Positions 27,935 to 35,969 of a stretch of 64,000 nt of DNA are shown here, in pieces. The notes below the pieces were generated by a model. That model did no database searches. It was not told where the DNA came from and saw nothing but the letters and a program-made list of their open reading frames with translations. The DNA is from Nosocomiicoccus massiliensis (GTDB taxonomy: Bacteria > Bacillota > Bacilli > Staphylococcales > Salinicoccaceae), in NCBI RefSeq assembly GCF_002871345.2, contig NZ_CP136964.1, positions 1,302,001 to 1,366,000 on the forward strand, in the 5' to 3' direction. Every line of letters begins with the position of its first letter. Position 1 is the stretch's first letter. The translations under genes and the position numbers were made by a program.

Positions 27935-29185
27935 TCAAATCGTTTTATTTTCATAATTATTATCTTTCTCTTTTAAAAAATAAAATAAAAATACAATTCC
28001 AAGTAAAATTTCTAGTATTGATAAGATTGGAGTTACAAATCTATTACCAAGGTATTGAATGATAATACCTGTAAATAAAGCCCCCACTTGCATTGAAAGC
28101 ATACTACATGTATTCCACAACCCAAATACTCTTCCTCTTAAATCAGGATTTACCTTTATTTGCATCACATTTCTTTCAAATGGTACTACAAATCCTCCTA
28201 CAAAAGCGAATGCAATCATTATAAGAGACCCAGTAAACAAGTTATTTGTCAGACTAAACAGTGCCCAAGTTAATCCCATCAGTATATAGATATAACCATA
28301 GTTATGAACTTTCTTAAACATGATTTTATTGTTCGCAATCCAGTAGCCGATAATTACAGAAGTTAATCCTTCTGCAATATATAATACACTAAGACCAAAT
28401 GGAGGAACTTGATATACTTCATTCACCATTCTTTCAATCATTAAGTTGAAAGATCCAATGATTAGCCCACCAGTTAGCGCGAATAATAATACGTAAGAAA
28501 CAAAGACATTATTTTTAGCTACTTGGAGACCAACTTTTATTTCTTTTACAAAATTTCGTTCCTTGTTAGAAATTTTTTTACGTTTAATATCTAAGTTCAA
28601 CATAGCAAATCCAGCATATACAAATGAGATGCTTGTTATTATCCAAAATATATTAAGACTAAAAAATGAAACAACTAAACCACCTGTGGCAGCACCAATT
28701 AGTCGTATAAAGCTAGTTAGTGTAAAATTTAAAGAGTTCGCAGTAACCAAATCTTCATCTGGCATCATTTCCGGAATAATCGTTTGTCTCACAATAGTTG
28801 TAACTGATTGTAATAATCCAACAACAAATCGAATTACAAAGAATAAAATCCAAGCAGTCCATCCTTCAAAGAATGGGACAAGAATAAACAATAAATAAAA
28901 TGGAACTTTTAAAAACTCACTGATAAACAATACTTTTTTAGTATCGTAGCAATCAATAATACCGCCGAGCAAGAAACTCATAAAGATTGGGAATAATCCA
29001 CTTACTGCCCAAAGGACGCCAAGCTGAAGCCCACTAGAGGTAATATTACCAATCAGAACGAGCATTGCAATGAATGCACCCCACTGTGTTAATCCTGTAA
29101 TCATAGTTGTGATTAAAAGTTTCCTATAATTTTTATTTTTTGTAATTAGTTTAAATACCTCATTTTTGCCCATATTTTTAATCAT
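27935..29185 (-). CDS. MFS transporter
   Basis: 416 aa, 12 helices, motif GGIIDCYDTKKV after helix 2, and a cytoplasmic loop (LDIKRKKISNKERN) in the middle. It resembles macrolide-efflux-like MFS pumps of Firmicutes. Its ATG overlaps the stop of the preceding gene by 4 nt (29182-29185), so both are translated together. Substrate unknown. Confidence 0.8.
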   Translation of the reverse strand: MIKNMGKNEVFKLITKNKNYRKLLITTMITGLTQWGAFIAMLVLIGNITSSGLQLGVLWAVSGLFPIFMSFLLGGIIDCYDTKKVLFISEFLKVPFYLLFILVPFFEGWTAWILFFVIRFVVGLLQSVTTIVRQTIIPEMMPDEDLVTANSLNFTLTSFIRLIGAATGGLVVSFFSLNIFWIITSISFVYAGFAMLNLDIKRKKISNKERNFVKEIKVGLQVAKNNVFVSYVLLFALTGGLIIGSFNLMIERMVNEVYQVPPFGLSVLYIAEGLTSVIIGYWIANNKIMFKKVHNYGYIYILMGLTWALFSLTNNLFTGSLIMIAFAFVGGFVVPFERNVMQIKVNPDLRGRVFGLWNTCSMLSMQVGALFTGIIIQYLGNRFVTPILSILEILLGIVFLFYFLKEKDNNYENKTI

Positions 29186-29580
29186 CTTTCATTAAAATTT
29201 TTATTATAATTATCAAAAAAGTTTCTATCTTTCTTTGTTAATTCATCTATGTTTATTAAGGTATTTCTTTTTATAAAGTTAACTAAACTATATCCATAAC
29301 TATACCCTAACCAAAGTGGTATATTTTCTTTTTTATTTCCATGCATAATTGAATATATTCTACTTCTATCATTTATGTATAGACTCTTTAATACTTCTAT
29401 AAATCTATTAAATTCTTGGCTTTGATGCATAAATGCCCAAGGATTAACATATTCTTTGACTAAGATTTCCTCTACATAATTTTCATCTAATCCTTCGTTT
29501 ATAATATGATCTAATAAAAGTGAATTTAAATATAAAAGCGCTATCATTTTCAATCTACTATTTAATATATCACAAGTCAA
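29182..29580 (-). CDS. Hypothetical protein coupled to MFS transporter (132 aa)
   Basis: Mostly helical soluble protein, with SLLLDHIINEGL, YVNPWAFMHQS and a conserved-looking PLWLGYSYGYSLVNFIKRN. The last motif recalls the end of DUF2268-type putative Zn proteases, but no HExxH is present, so this could be a truncated member. Overlaps the MFS gene by 4 nt and may modulate that pump. Confidence 0.5.
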   Translation of the reverse strand: MTCDILNSRLKMIALLYLNSLLLDHIINEGLDENYVEEILVKEYVNPWAFMHQSQEFNRFIEVLKSLYINDRSRIYSIMHGNKKENIPLWLGYSYGYSLVNFIKRNTLINIDELTKKDRNFFDNYNKNFNER

Positions 29581-29651
29581 TAATGATGAATATCTAGTGA
29601 ATTAATAATATCTAGAAATATTAACAATATAACAGTTCGGTACAATTAACT

Positions 29652-29936
29652 TTGAAGAATAACATTGTGGCTAGAAAAGAAAGAGAAATGAGTCGAGTGA
29701 GTAATATAATAACACCTGAATTATTTGAAAGTTTAAATGAGCAACAAGAATTAATTGTGAGACATTTGTATAATGAGGGAGAATTAACAGCATATAAAAT
29801 TGCAAGTATTATTCAAAGATCTGCTCCTACGGCTAGAAAAAGATTGAAAGAATTGGAAGAAATGAATATTGTATCGACACATGGATCAAGTAAAAATGAT
29901 CCGAAGAGAACATATTATTTAATCGGTTTTGAGTAA
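29652..29936 (+). CDS. Winged-helix protein, probably C-terminal fragment of an AlbA_2-type gene
   Basis: About 94 aa from a TTG, or 82 from ATG 29688. Wing-helix core NEQQELIVRHLYNEGELTAYKIASII ... APTARKRLKELEEMNIV. Same fold and ending (RTYYL versus SRYKL) as the C-terminal domain of the 551-aa protein at 30.4 kb, so it is probably the tail of a lost relative. No good ribosome binding site. Followed by iterated TTTCGAGTAA boxes. Confidence 0.5.
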   Translation: MKNNIVARKEREMSRVSNIITPELFESLNEQQELIVRHLYNEGELTAYKIASIIQRSAPTARKRLKELEEMNIVSTHGSSKNDPKRTYYLIGFE

Positions 29937-29946
29937 AGTGGAAAAC

Positions 29947-30131
29947 TTTCGAGTAATTAAATAGATAAACACTAAAAAATAATGAGAATCTAATGATATC
30001 AAGGCATTTGTGAGCTTTCGAGTAAATATAGGAATTTTCGAGTAACTTAAAAGAAATTACAAAAATAGAGTAGAATCGATGGAATCAAAGGGTTTACGAG
30101 CTTTCGAGTAAAGTGAAAAATTTTCGAGTAC
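29947..30131 (+). repeat. Five TTTCGAGTA boxes behind winged-helix gene
   Basis: TTTCGAGTAA at 29947, 30016, 30036 and 30102, and TTTCGAGTAC at 30122. The second and fourth sit in a larger diverged repeat (ATCAA-GG-TT-GAGCTTTCGAGTAAA). Confidence 0.75.
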
Positions 30132-30233
30132 TATTACTTTAATTATAGAATGCTTAAATTTTGAATAGGCAATCTATTTTGATAGCAATAGAAAGAAATA
30201 ATAAGATGCTACAAGATTATTTAATGGCCAGCA

Positions 30234-30266
30234 TTTTTGAACGTATGAAACTAGGTCTTAAGAAAG
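30234..30266 (+). repeat. rpsI 3'-end copy 5, truncated (degenerate att site)
   Basis: TTTTTGAACGTATGAAACTA then GGTCTTAAGAAAG matches the boundary repeats, then breaks off 20 nt before the hairpin. The last 33 nt of the rpsI end are missing, so this att site is probably dead. Confidence 0.65.
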
Positions 30267-30287
30267 TAAATATAAATATAAAGTTTA

Positions 30288-30322
30288 AAAGCACTTCTCG
30301 AGAAATCAGGGGGTGCTTTTTT
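30288..30322 (+). terminator. Hairpin terminator T5 (rpsI-type)
   Basis: AAAGCACTTCTCGAGAAATC then AGGGGGTGCTTTTTT; right arm altered, stem weakened. Confidence 0.7.
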
Positions 30323-30395
30323 GTGTTCATCAATAATAATTTGTATGTGATATTATAAGGCTAAGAGATATTAAATAAAAAGGGGTGAGTTTAAT

Positions 30396-32051
30396 TTGAA
30401 TATATTGGATATTATCAAGAATGGCGAAAGTAATACAGTAGAATTTAAGAGTTGGAAAAAGTCATCTAATTTTAAAGATCTAATTGAATTATTAGTTAAA
30501 GAAGCAGTGGGTTTCGCTAACACTAAAGGTGGAACTATTCTTGTAGGTGTTGAGGACAATGGCGATATAACAGGTTGTGACAATTTTGATACTCAAAATA
30601 TTATAGAATCTATTTATGATAAGACAGTTCCAAATTTGTTTAGTGATATTGAAGTCGAAAAAATTGAGGACAAAAAGATTTTAGTAATAACCGTTGAGAA
30701 GAATATTAATAAAGTCTCTACTTCTAAAGGTGTTTCGTATAGACGATTAGGAAAAAATACAAAACCTGATTATCCAATGGAGTATAGTTCTAATAGAATA
30801 GATGGGTTTAGAGGAGATTACTCATCAAAAATTATTGAACCGTCTAATAAAAATGATATTGATTTTTATGAGGTCGAAAATTTAAAGCGTAAATTACAAG
30901 CACGTGATAAGGACTCTACGTTATTTAATTTAGATGATATTAGCTTCTTACAGGACTTAGAACTCATTGAGATAGTAGATGAAGAGATAAAACTTACAGT
31001 TGCGGGTTGTTTATTTGTTGGAACAGAACAAGCTATATCTAAACTACTACCTCAAGCAGAAATAATTGTATTAACTTATAAAGAAGGTATAACTGAATAT
31101 CATAAAAGACTAGAACTAAAACTTCCATTACTAAGATCATTGGATAGAATCCAACATATCTTTGAGGATCAAAATACTATACAAAATATCCAAGTTGGTT
31201 TATTTAAATTAGAGGTATTAGATTATCCTGTCAATGTGTTTCAAGAGGCGTTATTAAATGCTATGACACATAGGGATTATGAAAATCCCTCATCGATTAT
31301 TATTAAATTTTACCCTGAGGAAATACATATTGAAAACCCAGGGTCATTTCCTGAGGGGATTAATAATAAAAATATTATAAGTCATCCCTCTACACCTAGA
31401 AACAAGTTAATTGCGGAAACTTTTCAAAAGTTAAAGTATGTTCAAAGGTCTGGTCAAGGTGTAGATATTATTTTTAAAGATATGTTGGCACTAGGAAAAT
31501 CAGCGCCTGACTATACACTCTATAGTAATTCTGTTCAACTCATTCTTCGTAGCGTCATGGAAGATATTGAGTTTTTAAAATTTATTACAAAAGAGGAAGA
31601 AAAGCATAGTTCATTTTCAGTTCAGGAGATATGTATACTGAAATATATAAAGAATAATAAGAAAATATCACTATCTCAAGCAGCAGAGGTTGCCCAAGTG
31701 AGTCATCAATCTGTACAAGTAATATTAAATGATCTAATTCAAAAAAAGAATCTGATTCAAAGAGAGAATAGAAATAGCTATATGTTTACTCACAGAGTTT
31801 ACGCAGAATTTGAAAATCAAATTGAGTATATAAAGGATAAAGGATTTGATGAATTTAAAGGTGAGGCTATGATATTAGAATATCTTTCTAAAAATGAGTC
31901 CATTACAAGAAGAGAAGTCGAGAGACTATGTGGTTTTTCAGCATCTACAAGTAAGAGAATCCTTAAAAGCTTAAGAGATAAAGACAAAATAGTATTAGTT
32001 GGGCGATCTTCATCAAGTAGGTATAAATTAAAAACGGATTATTATGATTAG
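30396..32051 (+). CDS. AlbA_2/Schlafen-type ATP-binding protein with winged-helix C-terminus
   Basis: 551 aa from TTG 30396 (AGGGGTGAG 6 nt upstream). Order: AlbA_2 domain (NTVEFKSWKK, GFANTKGGTILVGVEDNG, residues 12-60), middle domain, HATPase-like module (QEALLNAMTHRDY ... IHIENPGSFPEG, residues 285-325), then two winged-helix units (about 410-465 and 495-545). Called RecG-like or putative DNA-binding in databases; related proteins occur as regulators or in phage defence. Function here unknown. A cluster of CCGAG repeats starts 22 nt behind the stop. Confidence 0.75.
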   Translation: MNILDIIKNGESNTVEFKSWKKSSNFKDLIELLVKEAVGFANTKGGTILVGVEDNGDITGCDNFDTQNIIESIYDKTVPNLFSDIEVEKIEDKKILVITVEKNINKVSTSKGVSYRRLGKNTKPDYPMEYSSNRIDGFRGDYSSKIIEPSNKNDIDFYEVENLKRKLQARDKDSTLFNLDDISFLQDLELIEIVDEEIKLTVAGCLFVGTEQAISKLLPQAEIIVLTYKEGITEYHKRLELKLPLLRSLDRIQHIFEDQNTIQNIQVGLFKLEVLDYPVNVFQEALLNAMTHRDYENPSSIIIKFYPEEIHIENPGSFPEGINNKNIISHPSTPRNKLIAETFQKLKYVQRSGQGVDIIFKDMLALGKSAPDYTLYSNSVQLILRSVMEDIEFLKFITKEEEKHSSFSVQEICILKYIKNNKKISLSQAAEVAQVSHQSVQVILNDLIQKKNLIQRENRNSYMFTHRVYAEFENQIEYIKDKGFDEFKGEAMILEYLSKNESITRREVERLCGFSASTSKRILKSLRDKDKIVLVGRSSSSRYKLKTDYYD

Positions 32052-32072
32052 TTTTTTATGAATGATAAAGCG

Positions 32073-32123
32073 TGGTCCGAGATGGTCCGAGATGGTCCGA
32101 GAATGGACCGAGGTGAACCGAGA
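32073..32123 (+). repeat. TGGTCCGAGA tandem boxes behind AlbA_2 gene
   Basis: Three exact 10-bp units (32073-32102), then ATGGACCGAGG and TGAACCGAGA. Same position relative to its gene, and same CGAG core, as the TTTCGAGTAA boxes behind the winged-helix fragment. Confidence 0.8.
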
Positions 32124-32307
32124 TACTGATATAAGAATTGTAGAATTAGGATAGAGGAATAAAAATAGCATAATCTGCTGTATGAACTACCATCTAAAAG
32201 CTGCACACGAAATCCCAACTTGAGGAGTACTTTTTATATTAATATATATTTCTAGAAAAACTTTTGCTAAAATTTAATTATTATCGAATTAAAGGTGGTG
32301 TTGCATT

Positions 32308-32355
32308 ATGAAAATGGTAAGAGTAATGTACGGGGGAAATTATTTTAAGGGATAA
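32308..32355 (+). CDS. Leader peptide upstream of acetyltransferase
   Basis: 15-codon ORF MKMVRVMYGGNYFKG-stop with GGTGGTG 8 nt before the ATG, 50 nt ahead of the GNAT gene. The size and place are those of an attenuation leader of an inducible resistance gene. No clear alternative hairpins worked out. Confidence 0.4.
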   Translation: MKMVRVMYGGNYFKG

Positions 32356-32405
32356 GCGTATCAGGCCCCTATAAACTACGTAATCCCTATAATCCGGAGG
32401 AAACT

Positions 32406-32996
32406 ATGATTATTAGAGATTATGAAGTTAGTAATGAAGCAGGCTGGGTAAGGTGCCGAGTACTTTCTTTTTTACAAACAGCTTATTTTGACAATGTGCT
32501 TACGGAGAAAGAACGTTATGACAACCCTGCCATTGAACTTGTTGCAGAAATCGATGGACAAATTGTTGGCTTAATTGATGTGGAATACGAAACAGAGGAA
32601 CTTACAATTTGTTCTAGAGGAGCTGGACTTGGAGGTATGATTTGGCATATTGCAGTGCACCCAGATTATTATCGACAAGGAATCGGAGAAGCATTATTAA
32701 AAGAAGCGGAAAAAAGAGCGAAAAAGTTAGAACTAAATCGCTTTGAGGCTTGGACAAGAGACGACCAATGGGTTCAAAATTGGTATGAAAAGATGAATTT
32801 TAAAAATACTGATTCTTATTATCATGTCTATTTTGAAGGAGAACAAATAGATGAGGTAGTGAATAGTACAATACCAAAATTATATTTTGTGAATGGTTTT
32901 GCTCATTATACTGGAAATGATATTGAGCAAATTAAAAAAGAAGATACTAGAATTCACGAATGTGTGTGTTACGAAAAGTATTTTGATGTAGAGTAA
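32406..32996 (+). CDS. GNAT acetyltransferase
   Basis: 196 aa. Acetyl-CoA loop VHPDYYRQGIGEALL (R-Q-x-G-x-A), preceded by GMIWHIAVHP and followed by WYEKMNFK. The C-terminal 50 residues with FVNGFAHYTG are an extension outside the usual GNAT core. CCGGAGG precedes the ATG. Substrate not evident; the leader ORF and accessory context make drug or stress-metabolite acetylation thinkable. Confidence 0.8.
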   Translation: MIIRDYEVSNEAGWVRCRVLSFLQTAYFDNVLTEKERYDNPAIELVAEIDGQIVGLIDVEYETEELTICSRGAGLGGMIWHIAVHPDYYRQGIGEALLKEAEKRAKKLELNRFEAWTRDDQWVQNWYEKMNFKNTDSYYHVYFEGEQIDEVVNSTIPKLYFVNGFAHYTGNDIEQIKKEDTRIHECVCYEKYFDVE

Positions 32997-33006
32997 AACA
33001 AACACA

Positions 33007-33040
33007 ACAAGCACTTCTCGAGAAATCGAGGAGTGCTTGT
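33007..33040 (+). terminator. Hairpin terminator T6 (rpsI-type)
   Basis: Same stem as T1 (ACAAGCACTTCTCGAGAAAT) without a preceding rpsI end. It stands between the GNAT gene and a convergent hydrolase copy, working for both. Confidence 0.75.
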
Positions 33041-33053
33041 ATATTACCTATGC

Positions 33054-33607
33054 TTAACGTTCTGGTATTATTTCATCTAGAAACTCGCCATATTTCCCTT
33101 CATTATTTTTGGTTAATAAATGACCGTAGTTATCCAATATAATAATATGTGTTTCCCAGCCGTTTTCTCTATAAAATCCTTCTCCTTCTTTACTTGCTGT
33201 TAAAGCGTTAAAAGGATGTTCTTTTCTCTCGCCTGTATCATGTGCTCCGACAATCCAATAAATAAGGAAGTCGCCTCTTATAATATTCTCTTTTGGGATA
33301 CGCTCACTTATATTTTCAACCTTTGGAGAACCGCCGCCTCCAAAAAGAATAACGCCTCCTTCTTTAAATATCTATGTCTTTAAGCTTTTCAATTAGCCAA
33401 TAAGATGTAATTTCAGCACCACCTGAAAATCCGCCGATCCAAAGATAATCATTATTCGGTAGAGATTGAATTAAATCAATAAGATAATCTGAATTAAGGT
33501 CTCGTTCGTTCCACCACGTGTTATATTTTGTTGAAGGTGTTTTAGGAACGACTAGAGTTAAGTTTTTATCTTTTGCAACTTGTTTAATACCTTAATTTAA
33601 TGTCCAA
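33054..33607 (-). pseudogene. Membrane-anchored alpha/beta hydrolase, degenerate copy
   Basis: Nearly the same DNA as the intact gene at 39140-39913, from the IPER-stop end upward. It is disrupted by a frameshift near 33370 (extra base in the KEGGVILF/DIK region) and by a deletion at about 33593 that removes most of the N-terminal third, joining directly to the TTG start region. Non-functional duplicate; hairpin T6 before it corresponds to T8 before the intact copy. Confidence 0.8.
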
Positions 33608-33739
33608 TTTTAGTTCTCCTTAATAAATGATCTATTTAAGTTTACATCATCGTGCTTCTTAATAGAAATATATAGAACGTGATATAATTAAGTGTCCAAT
33701 TTTGTCTATGAATGAGGAATTGAAGTTACACGTCTTCTT

Positions 33740-33965
33740 TATGTAAAAAGAATTGAAGTTTTTTATCATTTCTATAACTATCTTTTGATGATGACTGATT
33801 CAGGTAATATATCGATACAACCGTATTCAACACTTATCGTGGCATTAGAAAACTCATGCTCATGTTGGTCAATTAGGAAGTAATCGAGACGACTTATGAC
33901 TGAATAGCGCCAAAATGATAGATTATCTCCTTGTCAGGTTTCTCATATACGTGGTCACTTGGAAC
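33740..33965 (-). pseudogene. Nucleotidyltransferase-fold gene, third copy, degenerate
   Basis: DNA matching the copies at 18.9 and 41.5 kb in pieces (CIDTLPE, HEHEFSN-like, DFLI-DQHEHEF), with an internal deletion and several frameshifts. The same gene order, hydrolase then nucleotidyltransferase, exists around 39-42 kb, so this is a decayed duplicate of that block. Confidence 0.65.
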
Positions 33966-34001
33966 GTGTTGGTTCACACCAAAAGGAAATTGGATTAAGA
34001 A

Positions 34002-34181
34002 TTATATAATATAAATTATTGTTCTAGCGATGTAATATGCGATTAAAAATATTAATAGTGGTTTTATAAAACTTTTATTTTCTTTTTTGTAAACTATAAT
34101 AATTGAAATGGAGAATATGAGTGGTAACCATAAGAACCAAAACAATAAATTATTGAAAAAAATTTCTAAAATGCTAATCAT
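34002..34181 (-). CDS. Small two-helix membrane protein (59 aa)
   Basis: Starts MISILEIFFNNLLFWFLWLP, then IFSISIIIVYKKENKSFIKP and a second hydrophobic segment ending ARTIIYII. Resembles the 56-aa protein on the other strand at 34412 (KK-x-N-K-x2-x-K ... FLI-x-Y-x2-x-RT). Ribosome binding site weak. Family not recognised. Confidence 0.4.
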   Translation of the reverse strand: MISILEIFFNNLLFWFLWLPLIFSISIIIVYKKENKSFIKPLLIFLIAYYIARTIIYII

Positions 34182-34411
34182 CCTTTAGTTAAGATTAATT
34201 AGTATACACTATATTTTGAATTTGTTTCTTTAATACATGTGTAGTTCATATGAACATATATAGCTGCTAGCCCTGCAGGTGTTACTTTAGCACCATTTTT
34301 ATGATGGATTATTAACCTTATACAAGTATATGAATTATGTTAGTATAGAAATAAGAAAACTCAAAACATAGTATATATCAATAACTTTAAAATGTAAGGA
34401 CTGATTAAATT

Positions 34412-34582
34412 TTGGATTTCTTTCTTAACCAAATTCTCATCGGTTATATAGTAATTCCCTTACTAATAATTTTTGGCATATTTAAAATGAAAAAGAATGA
34501 TAATAAAGCACAAGTAAAATCTGTTATATCTTTTTTAATTATTTACTTGATTCTAAGAACAGTATATTTGTTTTTATTTTAG
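34412..34582 (+). CDS. Small two-helix membrane protein (56 aa)
   Basis: From TTG 34412 after GTAAGGACTG. LIGYIVIPLLIIFGIFKMKK, charged loop NDNKAQVK, second helix SFLIIYLILRTVYLFLF. Paralogous to the minus-strand 59-aa protein 230 nt away. Unknown role; paired small hydrophobic proteins are typical of immunity or toxin-like genes, but no antitoxin or antisense was seen. Confidence 0.4.
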   Translation: MDFFLNQILIGYIVIPLLIIFGIFKMKKNDNKAQVKSVISFLIIYLILRTVYLFLF

Positions 34583-34666
34583 AGTTAAATAGTTAAGATT
34601 CGTCTTTTACCCAATTTATAGGCGGTAGATCTAGTTTTTTTTCTATCTTTTATATTTATTTTCAAT

Positions 34667-34958
34667 TCAAGCACCGACTCTTTCTGGTTTAAATGTAAAT
34701 TCATAAGCTATTATTGGATTGCAACGTTCATTCGATTTAATTTTTAAATCAGTAAAATATCGTGGTAATTCTTTACTAACATGCTTTAAAATGTTTTTAT
34801 CAATCTCGCTAAAAGTGTAATATTTTTGAGTATCTTATAATTCTTTAAACTTATCTGTGGCAAATGTTACACTACCTACTGTGCGCGATTGTTTAAGTAG
34901 TCTTTATACTGTGTTATAGCAAAGAAAATTTCATTTCCGCACGTGTCCAATAACTCAT
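34667..34958 (-). pseudogene. Plasmid replication initiator (Rep_3-like) remnant
   Basis: In pieces over several frames: MSYWTRAEM at the front, FAITQYKDYLNNRA in the middle, FSEIDKNILKHVSKELPRYF followed by IIAYEFTFKPERVGA-stop at the end. The helix-strand ending (ILK-x3-KE ... I-x-AYEFTFKPE) fits Rep_3 initiators of Gram-positive plasmids. Suggests that a plasmid was captured in this region. Confidence 0.45.
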
Positions 34959-35050
34959 ATTTACTGTATTAAAATCATTATGATATTTGATGAGATATGG
35001 GTTTATTGATTATACCCGATATTATATATGACATATGAAATAGAAAAAAT

Positions 35051-35086
35051 TAAGCACTTCTCGAGAAATCGAGGAGTGCTCGTTTT
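35051..35086 (+). terminator. Hairpin terminator T7 (rpsI-type)
   Basis: TAAGCACTTCTCGAGAAATC then GAGGAGTGCTCGTTTT. Stands just behind the Rgg pseudogene, as T1 does for the fragment at 5.9 kb. Confidence 0.75.
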
Positions 35087-35089
35087 ATG

Positions 35090-35857
35090 TTATAACATAT
35101 CTAGCATTTCAGGGTGGAATACAGATAATATTGTATTACCTTTAGTTTTTAAGTCCTCATTAGAAGTGATATTTCCTAAATCTATCATTGCTCTTGCAGT
35201 TGGATAAGGTGATTGATGTTTTACACCTTTATTAATTGCGATATTATAATATTTAATCGCTATGTCAGTATCCTTATGTACTAAATTGTAAAGAGTGCCA
35301 AGATGATAATAAAATAAAGATATTGTTTTAGATATGCCGTAATAATCTTCCCATAAATTCATTTTTTCTTCTATCTCGTTAATGATATAAGCTTGTTGTT
35401 CATCTTTAAATAAAAAGAATATATAACTTAATAAAACAATGTCATTTGGCAATAAGTTTTCTCTATTCTGAATTGAGTTCCAAATAATCTTTCTATACTT
35501 TTCTTGTTCTTGAGCTGTACCTTCATAAAGTGTAGCTAGGCTATATAGGATATCTATTTGAAAATCCGTTAGATAAGGATGATTCTTAATAAATTCATCA
35601 ATAATCACTATACGATTGCTTAATTCATTGTTTAAATCATCAAAAAAATTAGGAATATCTTTTGACTTAGAATATAAATAAGCGAACTCAGAAAATGGAA
35701 TGTTTAGTCAATCTAAAATCATAATTAAACTATAAAAATTAGCATTATCAATATCGTTTTCGATATTCGTATATGTATACTCACTCATAATTCCTTTATA
35801 AATATCACTTTTTGATAGATTTCTAGACTCTCTTAAAAATTTTATTAAATTTTCCAT
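35090..35857 (-). pseudogene. Rgg/MutR-type regulator with in-frame TGA stop
   Basis: Would be 255 aa: XRE-like start MENLIKFLRESRNLSKSDIY ... YTNIENDIDNANFYSL, then TGA at 35710-35708 exactly where a Trp would suit (MILD-stop-LNIPFSEFAYLY), followed by an uninterrupted 172-aa TPR-like C-terminus. Divergent from the MATE gene across 112 nt, so it was probably its regulator. Either a nonsense mutation or UGA readthrough. Its C-terminal 75 residues are duplicated at 5.9 kb. Confidence 0.75.
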
Positions 35858-35969
35858 TATATCACACCTAGCATTAAAGATATTACATTTTTTAAAAAAT
35901 ATGATTCATAAAATATTACTTCTAAAAAATTTTAAAATTGTGGTAATCATAAATCTTAGGAGGAATATT

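Noticed and set aside
29947..30131. TTTCGAGTA boxes as a CRISPR array
   Set aside because: Units are only 9-10 nt, spacing is irregular (20, 66, 69 nt), and there are no repeat-sized blocks or intact cas genes.
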